DNA of 64,000 nucleotides, from the NCBI RefSeq assembly GCF_019104745.1, contig NZ_JAHRWL010000001.1, forward strand, positions 1,345,001-1,409,000, read 5' to 3'. This document shows positions 52,921 through 62,905 of the stretch, in pieces. The position numbers were made by a program, and so were the translations under genes. The DNA is from Thalassococcus arenae (GTDB lineage: Bacteria; Pseudomonadota; Alphaproteobacteria; Rhodobacterales; Rhodobacteraceae). Each line of letters begins with the position of its first letter. The stretch's first letter is position 1. The notes below the pieces were generated by a model, which saw nothing but the letters and a program-made list of their open reading frames with translations, was not told the origin of the DNA and made no database searches.

Positions 52921-55900
52921 TCAAGATGCGGCGGCCCGCGCCAAGGCTTGTGTCACAAGATCGTGCGGCAGCGGCATGTAGTGGCGGTTTGCCGTCCAAA
53001 GCAAGGCTGTTTGAACCGGGCGGTCCGGATAGATCTGAGCCAGCGCTGCGGCATAGGCGCCCATCTGCCGCAACAGGCCTTCGGGCACCGTATCGGGTGT
53101 CTCGGGCACGACGCGGTTGGTCTTGAAATCCACCGCGACGACTTGTTCGGGCGTCACGATCAGCCGGTCGATCACGCCGTGGATCCGGCCAAGCTCCGGC
53201 AGATCGGCGGTGATCGGCACTTCGGCAAGCGTTCCGGGCGCGAAGACGTTCTTCAAGTCGGGATCGGCGATGATCGACAGCACCTCGGCCACCAACGCGG
53301 CCTGGTCCGCCGTTTCGTCGATCAGTTTCGAAGCGGCCTGAGTGCGCAGGTGCCCGGGCAAGGCCGGCAGTGCTTCGAGCAATCGGTGAATCGCCGTGCC
53401 GCGCGCTTTCGCGGCCTCGGAGTCGTCGCCTTCGTCGCCCGGCAACGCCTTGGCGCCACCAAGATCGGAAGGCGACCGGATCACGATCCCTGCCGATACG
53501 GGCGGTGCGGCGCGCGCCAGGTCATCCGGCAGCGACACGTCCGGACTGGCCGTTTCGGCCGAGCGGACCACCGGCAAAGCCGCTGCATCGCCGGACGACA
53601 GGCCAAGTCCCATGCCAGAGCCGAACGAACCGAAATCGAAGGCTTCCGGCGAGGCCCCGACCCGTTGCATCCCGTCCGCGACCTGGTTGTACCAACAGGT
53701 TTCGGACTTGGTTTCGCCCGCAGCAGCGACGATCAGCCATTTCTCGGCGCGTGTCATTGCCACGTAAAGCAGCCGGTCGCGTTCGCGTTGAGCCGCCGTC
53801 ATGGCGTGCTCCAGCAGTTCGGACTGCCGCTGTGGCATCGTCTCTTTCTTCTGTTTCCACATCACGCGCTCGGAATCGCCCAGCAAGGCGGCGCGGTGGG
53901 TTTCACGGGTGTCGGCGCAATCCGGCAGGATCACGACCGGCGCCTCGAGCCCCTTGGCGCCATGCACCGTCATCACCCGCACCCGTTCGCCCCCGGCATC
54001 GGGTGCGCGTTTAATCGTCAGGTCGTCGGTCTGCATCCATTGCAGAAACCCGGTCAAAGAGGGGATGTCCGATTGCTCGTAGGCCAGGGCTTGTTGCAGC
54101 AGCGCGTTGATTCCGTCCTCGGCCTCGGGGCCCAGGCGTCCGATCAGGCGGGGACGCCCATGGTGTCGGGTCAGGATGCGTTCGATCAGGTCGTAGGGCC
54201 GAAGGTAGTCGGTGTTGTCGCGCAGGTCGTTCAAAACCGCCATCACGCCGGGAAACTCATCGGCGCGGTTGCGTAGGGCGGGCCAGAGATATCGGTCGCT
54301 GCGACGGTGGGCGAGGTCGAAAAGCGCCTGTTCGGACATCGCGAACAGCGGCGAACGCAGGGCGGCGGCAAGCGACAGGTCGTCTTCGGGCGTGGCCAGG
54401 AACCGCAGCAGTGCGGCAATGTCCTTGACCGCCAGTTCCGACATGACCTTGAGCCGGTCGGCCCCGGCAATCGGCAAACCGGCCTGTTTGCAGGCCCGAA
54501 TGATTTCGACGAACAGATCCTTGCGCCTTTGCACAAGGATCAACACGTCGCCCGCCTGCATGGGCCGGGCGACCGGGTTTCCGTTGTCGTCCTCATCCGC
54601 GATCAGCGTACCAAGATCGATCTGGGCCCTGATGAAATGCGCGATGCGGTTGGCCAGGATCACGGTGTGATGCGTGCGCCCGGTGCGATCGACCGGATCG
54701 AACCAGACGCCTTCGTCTTCATCCTCGGTCACCGGTTCGACGACAGGCCAGAGATCGACGCGACCGGGCATCGCGTTCTTGAAGGCGATATGTCCCTGTT
54801 CCGGCGCAAAACCGGATTTTTCCCGACCTTCGAACGTGGCGTCGACCAGCCGCAGAATCGGCGCGGCCGACCGAAAGGAATAGGCCAGTTCCGAGCGTTG
54901 CAGCGGGGTTTCTGTGCCGTCCAGCCGAGTTTGGAATTCCGCGCGCATCCGGTCGAATTCATCCGGATCGGCCCCCTGGAACGAATAGATCGATTGCTTC
55001 TTGTCGCCGACGACGAAGATCGTTCGCCGGGTGTCCGACCGGGCACCTTCGCCCGCCGTGATCTCGGCCGCCAACCGTTCGATCACTTGCCATTGCCGCG
55101 GGCTGGTGTCCTGTGCTTCGTCGACAAGGATATGATCGATGCCGCCGTCCAGCCGGTACAGCACCCAGTCGGCGACCTTGCGATCGTTCAACAGGTCGCG
55201 GGCGCGCAGGATCAGATCGTCGAAATCCAGCCAGCCGCGACGCTGCTTCTCGGCGGCGTAGGCCGGCAGGAAGGCGTCGGCGAACCGGTGCAGGGTCAGG
55301 TCGCGCTGGAATGCGGCATGCGCGATCCTTTGCTGCCGCGCGATCAGCGCGCGTTCGGCAAGCGTTTCGATGACCGGCCAGTGCCCGGCCAGGGCACCTT
55401 CTCGTGCGCCCTTGGTGATCAGCTGCTTGTTGATCGTGCCGGACTGCGTCAGCAACGCGGCCTCGAGCGCCTGAAGACCAGCAAGGTCGGTGGATCGGAC
55501 AAGGCACAGCGCCTTGCCGGTTTTCGAGTTCCATCCGCCGCCTTCGGCGATCAGCAATGCAGCGGCTTGCTGGATGAAATCCGTCTCTATTCCGGCGAAA
55601 ACCGCTTGCGGTTGCGCGTCGGGAACGAAATCCGGCGGCAATCCGTAGCGGGACCGCAAGTCGTGTTCGCTCCAGGGTCGCGACAGCGTCTCGCGCCGTT
55701 CGGTCACTTCCTTCAGCAGGTTGTCCGGGTCGTCGCCGCTGACATGTGGCGCCAGGGCCGCCACCAGATGCGCCTCGGGGCCGTCTGCCATCCGTTCCAG
55801 GATCTCGGCCCGCAACAGCTGGGCCGCGCGGTCTTCCATTTCGGTGAATTGCGGCGAAACCTGCGCTTCGAGCGGAAATCGGCGCAACAGGCCCGCGCAA

Positions 55901-56277
55901 AAGGAGTGGATGGTCTGGATCCGCAGACCGCCCGGCGTTTCGATCGCGCGGGCGAACAGGGTGCGCGCGCGCCGCAGCGCCTCGGCGTTCGGTCGGGCAT
56001 CGGCGCCCAATTCCGCCAGGCGGCTGGCGAGGTCGTCGTCAGCGCGCATCGCCCAATCGCCCAACCGCTTGAACAGCCGGTTCTGCATCTCGGTCGCGGC
56101 GGCCTTGGTGTAGGTCAGGCACAAAATGTGTTCCGGCAGCACGCCATCCAGCAGCAGCCGCGCGACCCGGTCGGTCAGCACGCGGGTCTTGCCCGATCCG
56201 GCATTGGCAGACAGCCAGGTCGAGGCATCGGGGCGGGCGGCGTCGATCTGCCGTTGCGTGGCGTCGTGGCGGGTCAT
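52921..56277 (-). CDS. addA: AddA helicase-nuclease subunit
   Basis: 1118 residues. UvrD-type helicase with Walker A SANAGSGKTRVLTDRV, LCLTYTKAAATEMQNRL, DEAQDTSPRQW and the C-terminal RecB-like nuclease motif VVAVDFKTNRV. Works with AddB to process double-strand breaks and recognise Chi for RecA loading. ATG at 56277 overlaps the addB stop (ATGA); a longer frame to 56316 is not supported. Alphaproteobacterial AddAB, the functional counterpart of RecBCD. Confidence 0.95.
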   Translation of the reverse strand: MTRHDATQRQIDAARPDASTWLSANAGSGKTRVLTDRVARLLLDGVLPEHILCLTYTKAAATEMQNRLFKRLGDWAMRADDDLASRLAELGADARPNAEALRRARTLFARAIETPGGLRIQTIHSFCAGLLRRFPLEAQVSPQFTEMEDRAAQLLRAEILERMADGPEAHLVAALAPHVSGDDPDNLLKEVTERRETLSRPWSEHDLRSRYGLPPDFVPDAQPQAVFAGIETDFIQQAAALLIAEGGGWNSKTGKALCLVRSTDLAGLQALEAALLTQSGTINKQLITKGAREGALAGHWPVIETLAERALIARQQRIAHAAFQRDLTLHRFADAFLPAYAAEKQRRGWLDFDDLILRARDLLNDRKVADWVLYRLDGGIDHILVDEAQDTSPRQWQVIERLAAEITAGEGARSDTRRTIFVVGDKKQSIYSFQGADPDEFDRMRAEFQTRLDGTETPLQRSELAYSFRSAAPILRLVDATFEGREKSGFAPEQGHIAFKNAMPGRVDLWPVVEPVTEDEDEGVWFDPVDRTGRTHHTVILANRIAHFIRAQIDLGTLIADEDDNGNPVARPMQAGDVLILVQRRKDLFVEIIRACKQAGLPIAGADRLKVMSELAVKDIAALLRFLATPEDDLSLAAALRSPLFAMSEQALFDLAHRRSDRYLWPALRNRADEFPGVMAVLNDLRDNTDYLRPYDLIERILTRHHGRPRLIGRLGPEAEDGINALLQQALAYEQSDIPSLTGFLQWMQTDDLTIKRAPDAGGERVRVMTVHGAKGLEAPVVILPDCADTRETHRAALLGDSERVMWKQKKETMPQRQSELLEHAMTAAQRERDRLLYVAMTRAEKWLIVAAAGETKSETCWYNQVADGMQRVGASPEAFDFGSFGSGMGLGLSSGDAAALPVVRSAETASPDVSLPDDLARAAPPVSAGIVIRSPSDLGGAKALPGDEGDDSEAAKARGTAIHRLLEALPALPGHLRTQAASKLIDETADQAALVAEVLSIIADPDLKNVFAPGTLAEVPITADLPELGRIHGVIDRLIVTPEQVVAVDFKTNRVVPETPDTVPEGLLRQMGAYAAALAQIYPDRPVQTALLWTANRHYMPLPHDLVTQALARAAAS

Positions 56278-59201
56278 TCCAAGCCCTCGCGACGCGGTTT
56301 CGCCGTGACATTCCATTCGCCGAAACGGGACAGGTGGTCGAAATCCGAACTGTCCGTGTCCTTGAGCATGGCACGGCGCGCCGTATAGCCTTGATCGGGG
56401 TCGTCATAGGCCGCGATCAGCTTGGCGAAATCGCTCCAGGTCTCGTGCGGCGGCATGTCTTCCAGCGGCGCAGGCACCTCGCGCGGATCGCCTGCGGCAA
56501 GCTGGATGAATACCGCCTCGGCCACCGGGGCAGGACCGATATCGGCGAAGCCGCCCAAGGTGCCGATCGCTGCTTCTAGCAGGAGTTGTTTGTCAAACTT
56601 CTGCTGCTGGGGTCCGGTGGGCGCCTTGCCCGTCTTGTAATCGTAGATATGCAAGGCGCCATCGGCGTCGATGTCGATCCTGTCGGCCTTGGCGGTCAGG
56701 GTGAAGCCCGATGGCAACGACGCGGCGCCGCGGGTCTCGAAATAGGCGGGGCGGGCGCGGGACTGGCGGGCGCGTTCGGTGTCGCAGAACCATTCGGCGG
56801 CGGTCGACAGGCGGGCCAACCACAGATGGCGCTGCACCGGAAAGGGCAGTTGCACGGGGTCTTCCAGGATGGCCGCGGCATGGATCAACAGCTGCTCGGG
56901 CGTAAGTTGCGCCGGATCAGAGACGGTGTCTCTCACGAAGCGGTCAAGGATCTCGTGGGTGAGGATACCGCGCATGAGCGCGTCCGGTGCACGGTGCAGC
57001 GGATCAAGCGGTTTCAGTCGCAAGATTCGGCGCGCATAGATGTGGTAGGGGTCCCGCACAAGCCGCTTGATGTCGGTGACCGGCAATTCGCGCGGCCGGG
57101 CCGCGACCGGCGGCACCGGCGAAGGGCGCGGCGCGGGGTCGGCAGGCCACGGTCGTTCCAGTGCCCGGGCATAACCCAGCCATGTGTCACCCCGGCCGCG
57201 CATCGCGCCAAGGGCGTCGCGCCCGCCGCGATCTTCCAGCCCGTTCATCAGGTTGGTCAGCCGGTTGAGCCATCGGGCCGGCACGGTTTCCGCTTCGTCC
57301 GATTTCAGGGACCGGGTGAACCAGACCTCGCGCGCGGCGGCGGCCTGCTGGAAATCATGCGCCGAAAGCCCGATCCTGCGTTCGGGCAGCAACAGGCCGA
57401 CCTGGTGCCGCATCCGCCGGTTCAGCCAGGGATCGGCGGCAGGCGGTTCAGGCCAGCTGCCTTCGTTGAGCCCGCCCAGGATCACCAGGTCCGCACCCAT
57501 GACGCGGGCCTCCAGCGTGCCCCAGATCAGGATATTCGGATGCGGCGCGTCGCGTTCGCGGATCACCGCATCGGACAGAACCGCGCCGAACAGATCGGCA
57601 TAGTCGCGGGCGGTCATGGCCGGTGCATAGCCGGCGTTGCGGCGCAGCGCATCGACAACCCCGGCCACCTCTCGGCCGGCTTGGCCTTGCCACGGGCCGG
57701 CGCCTGCGCCGTCGGTCCCGCCAGAGATCCGGTTTGCCAGGGCGATGTGGGTTTCCAGCAAAGCATCGACCGGGATCGAACCGTCGATCTGCCTGTCGCA
57801 GAAACACGCGATCACCCAGTTTGCCCAATCGACGCAGCCGCGATCTTCGGCCCAGGCACGGATCAGACCCGGATCGGGATAGGGCCAGGCGCGGCGCCGG
57901 ATCGTCAATTCCAGTTCGCGCGTGTTCAGCAGGTGCGCCCCGCGGTTGTCGTCATTGTGGGTCAGCGGGTGCTTGAGCAATGTCAGCAGCGACTCGGCCG
58001 TCAGTCGGTTGTGCAACAATGCCGCGACATGCCGCAGGAACCGACCCGGAGGCGATAGTTGCGCAGGCATCCCGGCGCTGTCATCCGGCACGATGCCCCA
58101 GCGATCCAGTGCGGACGTCACCTGCCGAGTCAGCATCCGGTCCGGCGTGATCAGTGCGGCGCGGGTGCCGTCCTCGGCGGCGCGGCGCAGGCGCATCGCG
58201 ATCGCCAGCGCCTCGTCCCGGACCGAGGGCGCCTCGACAAGGGTTGCATTTGCCATGGCGGTCTGCAGATCGGGCAGGGACGGGCCTTCGGTCAGCCATT
58301 GGTGCGTCACCGGCGCCGGGCGCAATGCCAGAGACAACACACGGTTGCGGCTGGGATCGGGGGCAGGGACATCCGCCCATGTGGGCACGGTTTCCGGATC
58401 GATGTCGAGGTCACGCAACAGCTTGGCAAAGCGGTATTGCGGATGGTCTTCGCTGTTCAGCGCGTCGCTCAGACTGGCCCAGACCGGCCCCGGCAGATCG
58501 GTGTCGAAACCCGGCAGAACCAGGGCACCCTGCGGCAGACGTGACACCGCTTGCATGAACCGGGCGGTCGTACCCCGTGACCCGGTCGACCCGGCGACGA
58601 TTACGGGATGGGTCGGGGGATGGTTTTCCCAGCGGTTCAGTCTCTGCTCCAGCGCTATTCGGTTGAACGCTTGCGCGTCTGGCTGGGCATCGGTGTCGAA
58701 ATAGTGTTGCACGATGGACAGAAAGGACAGGGCCCGTTGCCAGTGGCCGGATTCGTCCGACACGTCCAGCGCCGCGACCGTGCCGGGTACGACGCCTTCG
58801 CCCTGCATTTCATCCATCAGTGATGCAAGGCTGTCGGCCAGATCGTAGATCGACGACCGGGGCGCAAGATCGGGATCGGCCTCGAGCAGTTTCTGAACAA
58901 GCGCCACCAGTTCCAGCCGCCGTTGCAGAGGCGGAACCGGTGGCGTCAGTTGTGCCTGCGTCTCGGGGTCGGACAGATCGGTCACCAGCCGGATCCGCGG
59001 CAAGAACCCCGCCGCCCCGGAATCGAAGACCGCCCGAATGCGGCGCGCCATGCGCTCGGTGCTGACGTAAAGCTCGATGCGGGCCATTGCCTCGGGCGGG
59101 TGGTCGCGCAGCCGGTCGCGCAGGCCCTGCACCAGAGCCTGACCGAAATCGACGCCCGGGCGCAGCGCGAAGACGCGCGGGGTGTCGCCGGGTTCAAACA
59201 T
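56274..59201 (-). CDS. addB: AddB nuclease subunit
   Basis: 975 residues. A degenerate helicase-like N-terminal part (SRGTTARFMQAV, VPDDSAGMPAQLSPPGRFL) is followed by a C-terminal PD-(D/E)XK nuclease with HIYDYKTGKAPTG. The alphaproteobacterial AddB lacks a clear Walker A, and none is visible here. Start is ATG at 59201, eight bases inside the end of the upstream murU; an in-frame ATG at 59279 would overlap far more. Partner of AddA. Confidence 0.93.
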   Translation of the reverse strand: MFEPGDTPRVFALRPGVDFGQALVQGLRDRLRDHPPEAMARIELYVSTERMARRIRAVFDSGAAGFLPRIRLVTDLSDPETQAQLTPPVPPLQRRLELVALVQKLLEADPDLAPRSSIYDLADSLASLMDEMQGEGVVPGTVAALDVSDESGHWQRALSFLSIVQHYFDTDAQPDAQAFNRIALEQRLNRWENHPPTHPVIVAGSTGSRGTTARFMQAVSRLPQGALVLPGFDTDLPGPVWASLSDALNSEDHPQYRFAKLLRDLDIDPETVPTWADVPAPDPSRNRVLSLALRPAPVTHQWLTEGPSLPDLQTAMANATLVEAPSVRDEALAIAMRLRRAAEDGTRAALITPDRMLTRQVTSALDRWGIVPDDSAGMPAQLSPPGRFLRHVAALLHNRLTAESLLTLLKHPLTHNDDNRGAHLLNTRELELTIRRRAWPYPDPGLIRAWAEDRGCVDWANWVIACFCDRQIDGSIPVDALLETHIALANRISGGTDGAGAGPWQGQAGREVAGVVDALRRNAGYAPAMTARDYADLFGAVLSDAVIRERDAPHPNILIWGTLEARVMGADLVILGGLNEGSWPEPPAADPWLNRRMRHQVGLLLPERRIGLSAHDFQQAAAAREVWFTRSLKSDEAETVPARWLNRLTNLMNGLEDRGGRDALGAMRGRGDTWLGYARALERPWPADPAPRPSPVPPVAARPRELPVTDIKRLVRDPYHIYARRILRLKPLDPLHRAPDALMRGILTHEILDRFVRDTVSDPAQLTPEQLLIHAAAILEDPVQLPFPVQRHLWLARLSTAAEWFCDTERARQSRARPAYFETRGAASLPSGFTLTAKADRIDIDADGALHIYDYKTGKAPTGPQQQKFDKQLLLEAAIGTLGGFADIGPAPVAEAVFIQLAAGDPREVPAPLEDMPPHETWSDFAKLIAAYDDPDQGYTARRAMLKDTDSSDFDHLSRFGEWNVTAKPRREGLE

Positions 59202-59868
59202 CGCCGCGCAAAACCGCTTCGGCCAGGGCGATGCCATCCGGATTGCCGACATCGCACCAGCGGCCGGGATAGACGACACCGCGCAGGCGGCCCGACCGCG
59301 CGATGTCGTCCCAGACGCGGTTCAGCGAAAAGGCCGCATCGGTGATCGCGGACACCGCGTCCGTCCGCAGGATTTGCGCGCCCGTGTAGACAAGCTCACC
59401 CCCGCGTTTCAGTCGTTTTTCCGTGTCGAGCGAAAAGTCACCGCCGCCACTGCGCCCCAGGGCGCGGGCGAGGGGGACGCAAAGCAGCAGCGCGTCGGCA
59501 TCCGCGCCGGCCCACGCATCGCGCAGCACGTCGAGCGGGTTCGGTCCGTCCCAGATCGCATCGGTGTTCAGCGTGAAGACCGGGTTGGCGCTCAACAGCG
59601 GCAGTGCGGTCTTCAGCCCGCCGCCGGTGTCCAGGATGTCGGGTGCTTCGACAGAAACGGAAACGCCGCGCCCGTCCAGATGCGCAACGATCTGGTCCGC
59701 GAGGTAATGCGCGTTGACCACCTTGCGAGGAACGGTGGCGCATAGTGCCAGCGCGTGATCCAACAAGGCTCGCCCCGCGACCGGGATCAGCGGTTTGGGT
59801 ATGGCGTCGGTCAACGGGCGCATCCGAGTGCCGAAGCCCGCGGCGAAGAGCATCACGGCATCGGGCAC
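59194..59868 (-). CDS. murU: N-acetylmuramate-1-phosphate uridylyltransferase
   Basis: 224 residues. Nucleotidyltransferase signature LFAAGFGTRMRPLTDAIPKPL with the catalytic Arg/Lys. The metal Asp is in TLNTDAIW. In Pseudomonas and alphaproteobacteria MurU makes UDP-MurNAc from the AmgK product, bypassing de novo synthesis from fosfomycin-sensitive steps. The gene follows amgK directly with a 16-bp overlap, which strongly supports the assignment over a generic sugar-1-phosphate nucleotidyltransferase. Confidence 0.88.
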   Translation of the reverse strand: MPDAVMLFAAGFGTRMRPLTDAIPKPLIPVAGRALLDHALALCATVPRKVVNAHYLADQIVAHLDGRGVSVSVEAPDILDTGGGLKTALPLLSANPVFTLNTDAIWDGPNPLDVLRDAWAGADADALLLCVPLARALGRSGGGDFSLDTEKRLKRGGELVYTGAQILRTDAVSAITDAAFSLNRVWDDIARSGRLRGVVYPGRWCDVGNPDGIALAEAVLRGDV

Positions 59869-60821
59869 GGTGTTCGCAGCCTTTCCAGATGGTCGGATGA
59901 CGGAGCCGGCAGGGCATCGGCGAGAACCGATGCGACATCCGCCAAGGCCGGATGGCGCAGATCGGTCTGAAGATGCGCCCAGACACGCGGAATCAGGTCG
60001 ATGTAATGTGGTTTTCCCCGCTGGCGGGCGAGGCGCGCAAAGACGCCAAGGATGCGCAGGTTGCGTTGCGCACCCTGAACCGCCAACGCCGCGCGAAAGC
60101 GGGCCTGGTCAAGCCCGGTATGCTCGAGATAGTGCCGGACCGCGGCCTCCGCCGTTTCGGGCAAGACGTCACGACGGGCGTCTTGCAGCAGCGACACCAG
60201 GTCGTAGGCGCGGTGCCCCTGCAGCGCGTCCTGGAAATCCAGCAACCCGGCCCGGGCCGGGCCTGTGCGTCCGGGCAAGTACAGGATGTTCTCGGCGTGG
60301 TAGTCGCGCAGGATCATCACGTCGGTATCCCGGGCATGCCGTTCCAATGCGGTCGCCAAGGCGTCGATGCATCGTTTTTTCCGGTCCTCCGCCGTGGTTT
60401 CGGCGTAGTGGTCGAAGGCAAGGTCCGTCATGGCGGCCAGTGTTGCCGGATCTGCCTTCGGAAGATCGGGTGGCGGGTGCCGATGCAGAGCGAGAAGCGC
60501 ATCAGTTGCGCAGAGATAGAGCCGCATTTCGCTTTCCGGATCGCTTGCCAGCCTGGCCAGCAAACCGTCACCCAGATCTTCGATCAGCAGCAGACCTGCG
60601 GCGGCGTCCATCGCCAGGATGCGAGGAGCACTCAAGCCCAGCGAAGTCAGGTGGCGGGACAGCCGGGCGAAGTGCGCGACGTCGCCTTCGGGATCCTGCA
60701 TGAGTATCGCGCTGGTATCGCCCTTCCGCAGCCTGGTGTAGCGGCGCGCCGAGGCATCGCCGGCCAGCTGTTCCTGTCTGGCTCTGTCCCAACCGGCGGA
60801 TGCGAGGAACGCCGCGTTCAT
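59853..60821 (-). CDS. amgK: N-acetylmuramate/N-acetylglucosamine anomeric kinase
   Basis: 322 residues, APH-like kinase. Catalytic loop ILRDYHAENILYLPG and metal Asp LLDFQDALQG; N-lobe GDASARRYTRL. AmgK phosphorylates the anomeric carbon of MurNAc (and GlcNAc) in cell-wall recycling, upstream of MurU. It overlaps tsaE by ATGA and murU by 16 bp. The HAEN variant of the usual HxxN loop and DFQDA motif are normal for this family. Confidence 0.88.
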   Translation of the reverse strand: MNAAFLASAGWDRARQEQLAGDASARRYTRLRKGDTSAILMQDPEGDVAHFARLSRHLTSLGLSAPRILAMDAAAGLLLIEDLGDGLLARLASDPESEMRLYLCATDALLALHRHPPPDLPKADPATLAAMTDLAFDHYAETTAEDRKKRCIDALATALERHARDTDVMILRDYHAENILYLPGRTGPARAGLLDFQDALQGHRAYDLVSLLQDARRDVLPETAEAAVRHYLEHTGLDQARFRAALAVQGAQRNLRILGVFARLARQRGKPHYIDLIPRVWAHLQTDLRHPALADVASVLADALPAPSSDHLERLRTPCPMP

Positions 60822-61285
60822 GCGGCAAGCTCCGGCACGCCGTCCCAGCGAGGGTGGGACCAGTTGAGCGTCACATCCCGGGTTTCTTCGCCAGTCACGC
60901 TGAAGTCCAGCCGCAGCGCCGAGTCCGGCGCCAGCCCGTCAAGACGATCGGGCCATTCGACAAGGCAGATCGCGGTGTCGAACGCGTCGACCAGCCCCAG
61001 TTCGACGATCTCGTCGATTCCGGACAGGCGATAGAGATCGGCGTGCCAAAGCGGACCGTGCCGTGTGTCATAGACCTGAACCAGCGTGTAGGTCGGCGAC
61101 GGAACGTCTTCGGGTTCGTGTAGCAGCGACTGGATCAGGCAGCGGGCGAAATGGGTTTTCCCCGCGCCGATGCTGCCACCCAGCAACAGCACGTCGCCGG
61201 CGCGCAGCCGCTGCCCGATGGCGGCAGCCAAGGCGCAGGTGGCTTCGGGGTCGGACAAGTGCGATGTCAGGGAACGCGCCGGCAT
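60818..61285 (-). CDS. tsaE: TsaE, tRNA threonylcarbamoyladenosine biosynthesis ATPase
   Basis: 155 residues. Walker A GGSIGAGKTHFAR and the conserved SPTYTLVQVY plus HADLYRLSG segments define TsaE. It is the ATPase partner of TsaB/TsaD/TsaC in making t6A37 of ANN-decoding tRNAs. It lies between amgK (ATGA overlap) and the DivL-like PAS gene, an arrangement I associate with alphaproteobacteria. Confidence 0.95.
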   Translation of the reverse strand: MPARSLTSHLSDPEATCALAAAIGQRLRAGDVLLLGGSIGAGKTHFARCLIQSLLHEPEDVPSPTYTLVQVYDTRHGPLWHADLYRLSGIDEIVELGLVDAFDTAICLVEWPDRLDGLAPDSALRLDFSVTGEETRDVTLNWSHPRWDGVPELAA

Positions 61286-61326
61286 GGCGCGCAGATTATC
61301 GCCCTGTCAGGGGGCTGCAAGCCGGT

Positions 61327-62838
61327 TCAGACGGTTTCCACCCGATCGGAAGGGACCGTGGCGTTGCGCGCAGTGATTTCGGTGAACCGCACCAGGGTGG
61401 CCCCGGCGATCAGCGGTTCTACCCGGCACAGCAGCCGCGCGCCGGTCTTGTGCGCAACCTCGGATTCCCATTGAACGCGGTCGGTCAGGATCGTCACGAA
61501 TTCGCGGATTTCGCCCCAGATCGGGCTGGGCTGGCAGGCCTGTTGCCAAATCTGGGTCGCGTCGCCGATCGTGGTGTCGGCAAAGGCGCTGTCTGGATCG
61601 GTTTGCCAAAGTTCGCGATAGGCTTCGTTGCAGAAGGTCAGCACGCCCAATTGGGAAAACACCGCCACCGGATCCTCCAGCGTCTCGATGACCGCCTGGC
61701 TGAGTTCGAGTTCGGACCGGAATTGCCGTGTCAACGTGATCTCGGAGCTGATGTCTTCCATCAGGAAGGCAACGGCGCCGTCCGGGTGCGGTCGACCGGT
61801 GATCTTGTAGGTCAGGCCCGAGGGCAGGTTCCACGTCTCGCAGTACCGATCGTCTCGGGCGGCATCGACCACATCGCTGAGCTGTACGCGCCAGGATTGA
61901 TAGTTCTTCGGCTCCGGCATGATGCGTTTGTCGCGCATGTGGTCGAAGAAGCTCATCAGGTTGGGCCGGCCGCTGAGAAAACCGACCGGAAGGCTGGTCA
62001 GGTCGACAAGCGCGGGATTGAACAGAACCAGCTGCCGGTTGCGGTCGAAGACCGCGAGGCCGATGGGCAGATGGGCAAAGGTCTTGGTCAGGGTCTGCAC
62101 GAAGTTGCGTTGTGCGATCTCGGCTTCGATGACGGTGTCGATCGCATGGGCGAAATGATGGAATTCGCCATCCTCCAGCGCATGTGTGGTCACCTCGAAC
62201 CAGCGAGCCTTGCCGTCGATGGTCAGCGCCACCCGCGTGGCGTCCGCCGCGCCCTTGTCGGTGCGGGTCAGATCGAACGGGCATTCCGTTTCCGGATCTT
62301 GTCCCAGTCCGAAACAGACCGCATCGTACGCCGCATTGCGCCACACCGTGCGCCCGTCAGCCGTGCTCCGCCAGGCCGGCGATGGCATGATGTCGGCCGC
62401 GGCCCTGAGATGGGACAGCAGGCATTGGTCGACAGCCAACCGATGGCGGTCGCCCGGGGTCAATGGCGGTGCTTCGAGAACCATCCGTATCATGCCACCG
62501 ACAGGCACGCAGCGAAGCTGCACATCGGGATCGTCCGCCGCGGCAAAGGTGCCGGCCTGTTGCGGCATTGCCGCCGGAAGGGTCGGAAACCGCGGTTCGA
62601 GGATCCGGTACAACGCCGCCCAATCGGTTTCCGGCCGCAGACCGGTCGGAAGCAGGGATTCGGCTGCCGGGGTGCAATGGATGACCACGCCGTCGCCTAG
62701 CAGGAACGCCACTTCGTCATCCGGCCGAGCCTCTGGCATGGGCGAGCGTGTGTGTCGGCCTGGCCGGGAGAACACCGAAAGGGCAAGCGCGACAAAACCC
62801 GCACCGGCTCCAAGCCCCATGGCCATCCACTCGGACAT
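61327..62838 (-). CDS. divL: DivL-like PAS-domain protein lacking a kinase domain
   Basis: 503 residues. One N-terminal transmembrane helix (about 5-24) precedes repeated PAS-like modules, clearest at about 245-360 (LPIGLAVFDRNRQLVLFNPALVDL) and about 375-490 (VIETLEDPVAVFSQLGVLTFCNEAYREL). The protein ends at VETV with no dimerisation or ATPase domain. Position next to tsaE, amgK, murU and addB is that of divL, and R. capsulatus DivL is known as a PAS protein that acts with CckA/ChpT/CtrA. GGAGGG precedes the ATG and a CtrA-type box lies 45 bp upstream. The name rests on synteny plus architecture. Confidence 0.72.
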   Translation of the reverse strand: MSEWMAMGLGAGAGFVALALSVFSRPGRHTRSPMPEARPDDEVAFLLGDGVVIHCTPAAESLLPTGLRPETDWAALYRILEPRFPTLPAAMPQQAGTFAAADDPDVQLRCVPVGGMIRMVLEAPPLTPGDRHRLAVDQCLLSHLRAAADIMPSPAWRSTADGRTVWRNAAYDAVCFGLGQDPETECPFDLTRTDKGAADATRVALTIDGKARWFEVTTHALEDGEFHHFAHAIDTVIEAEIAQRNFVQTLTKTFAHLPIGLAVFDRNRQLVLFNPALVDLTSLPVGFLSGRPNLMSFFDHMRDKRIMPEPKNYQSWRVQLSDVVDAARDDRYCETWNLPSGLTYKITGRPHPDGAVAFLMEDISSEITLTRQFRSELELSQAVIETLEDPVAVFSQLGVLTFCNEAYRELWQTDPDSAFADTTIGDATQIWQQACQPSPIWGEIREFVTILTDRVQWESEVAHKTGARLLCRVEPLIAGATLVRFTEITARNATVPSDRVETV

Positions 62839-62882
62839 GCAGAACCCTCCGTTCCTGTACCGAAACGGCTAGTCAATCGGAG

Positions 62883-62897
62883 TTAAACACGGGTTAA
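62883..62897 (-). promoter_or_regulatory. CtrA binding box upstream of divL
   Basis: TTAA-ACACGGG-TTAA is an exact TTAA-N7-TTAA CtrA recognition element, readable on both strands, followed by C. A second TTAA lies eight bases further (62906-62909), giving an overlapping N8 pair. It sits in the 67-bp gap between regB (stop at 62906) and the divL ATG at 62838. Confidence 0.65.
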
Positions 62898-62905
62898 CGA
62901 ACCTG

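Noticed and set aside
52898-52925. CTTG-N17-CCATACG upstream of trxA as an RpoH promoter
   Set aside because: The spacing and -10 differ from the two better elements and trxA can be read from upstream genes; too weak to call.
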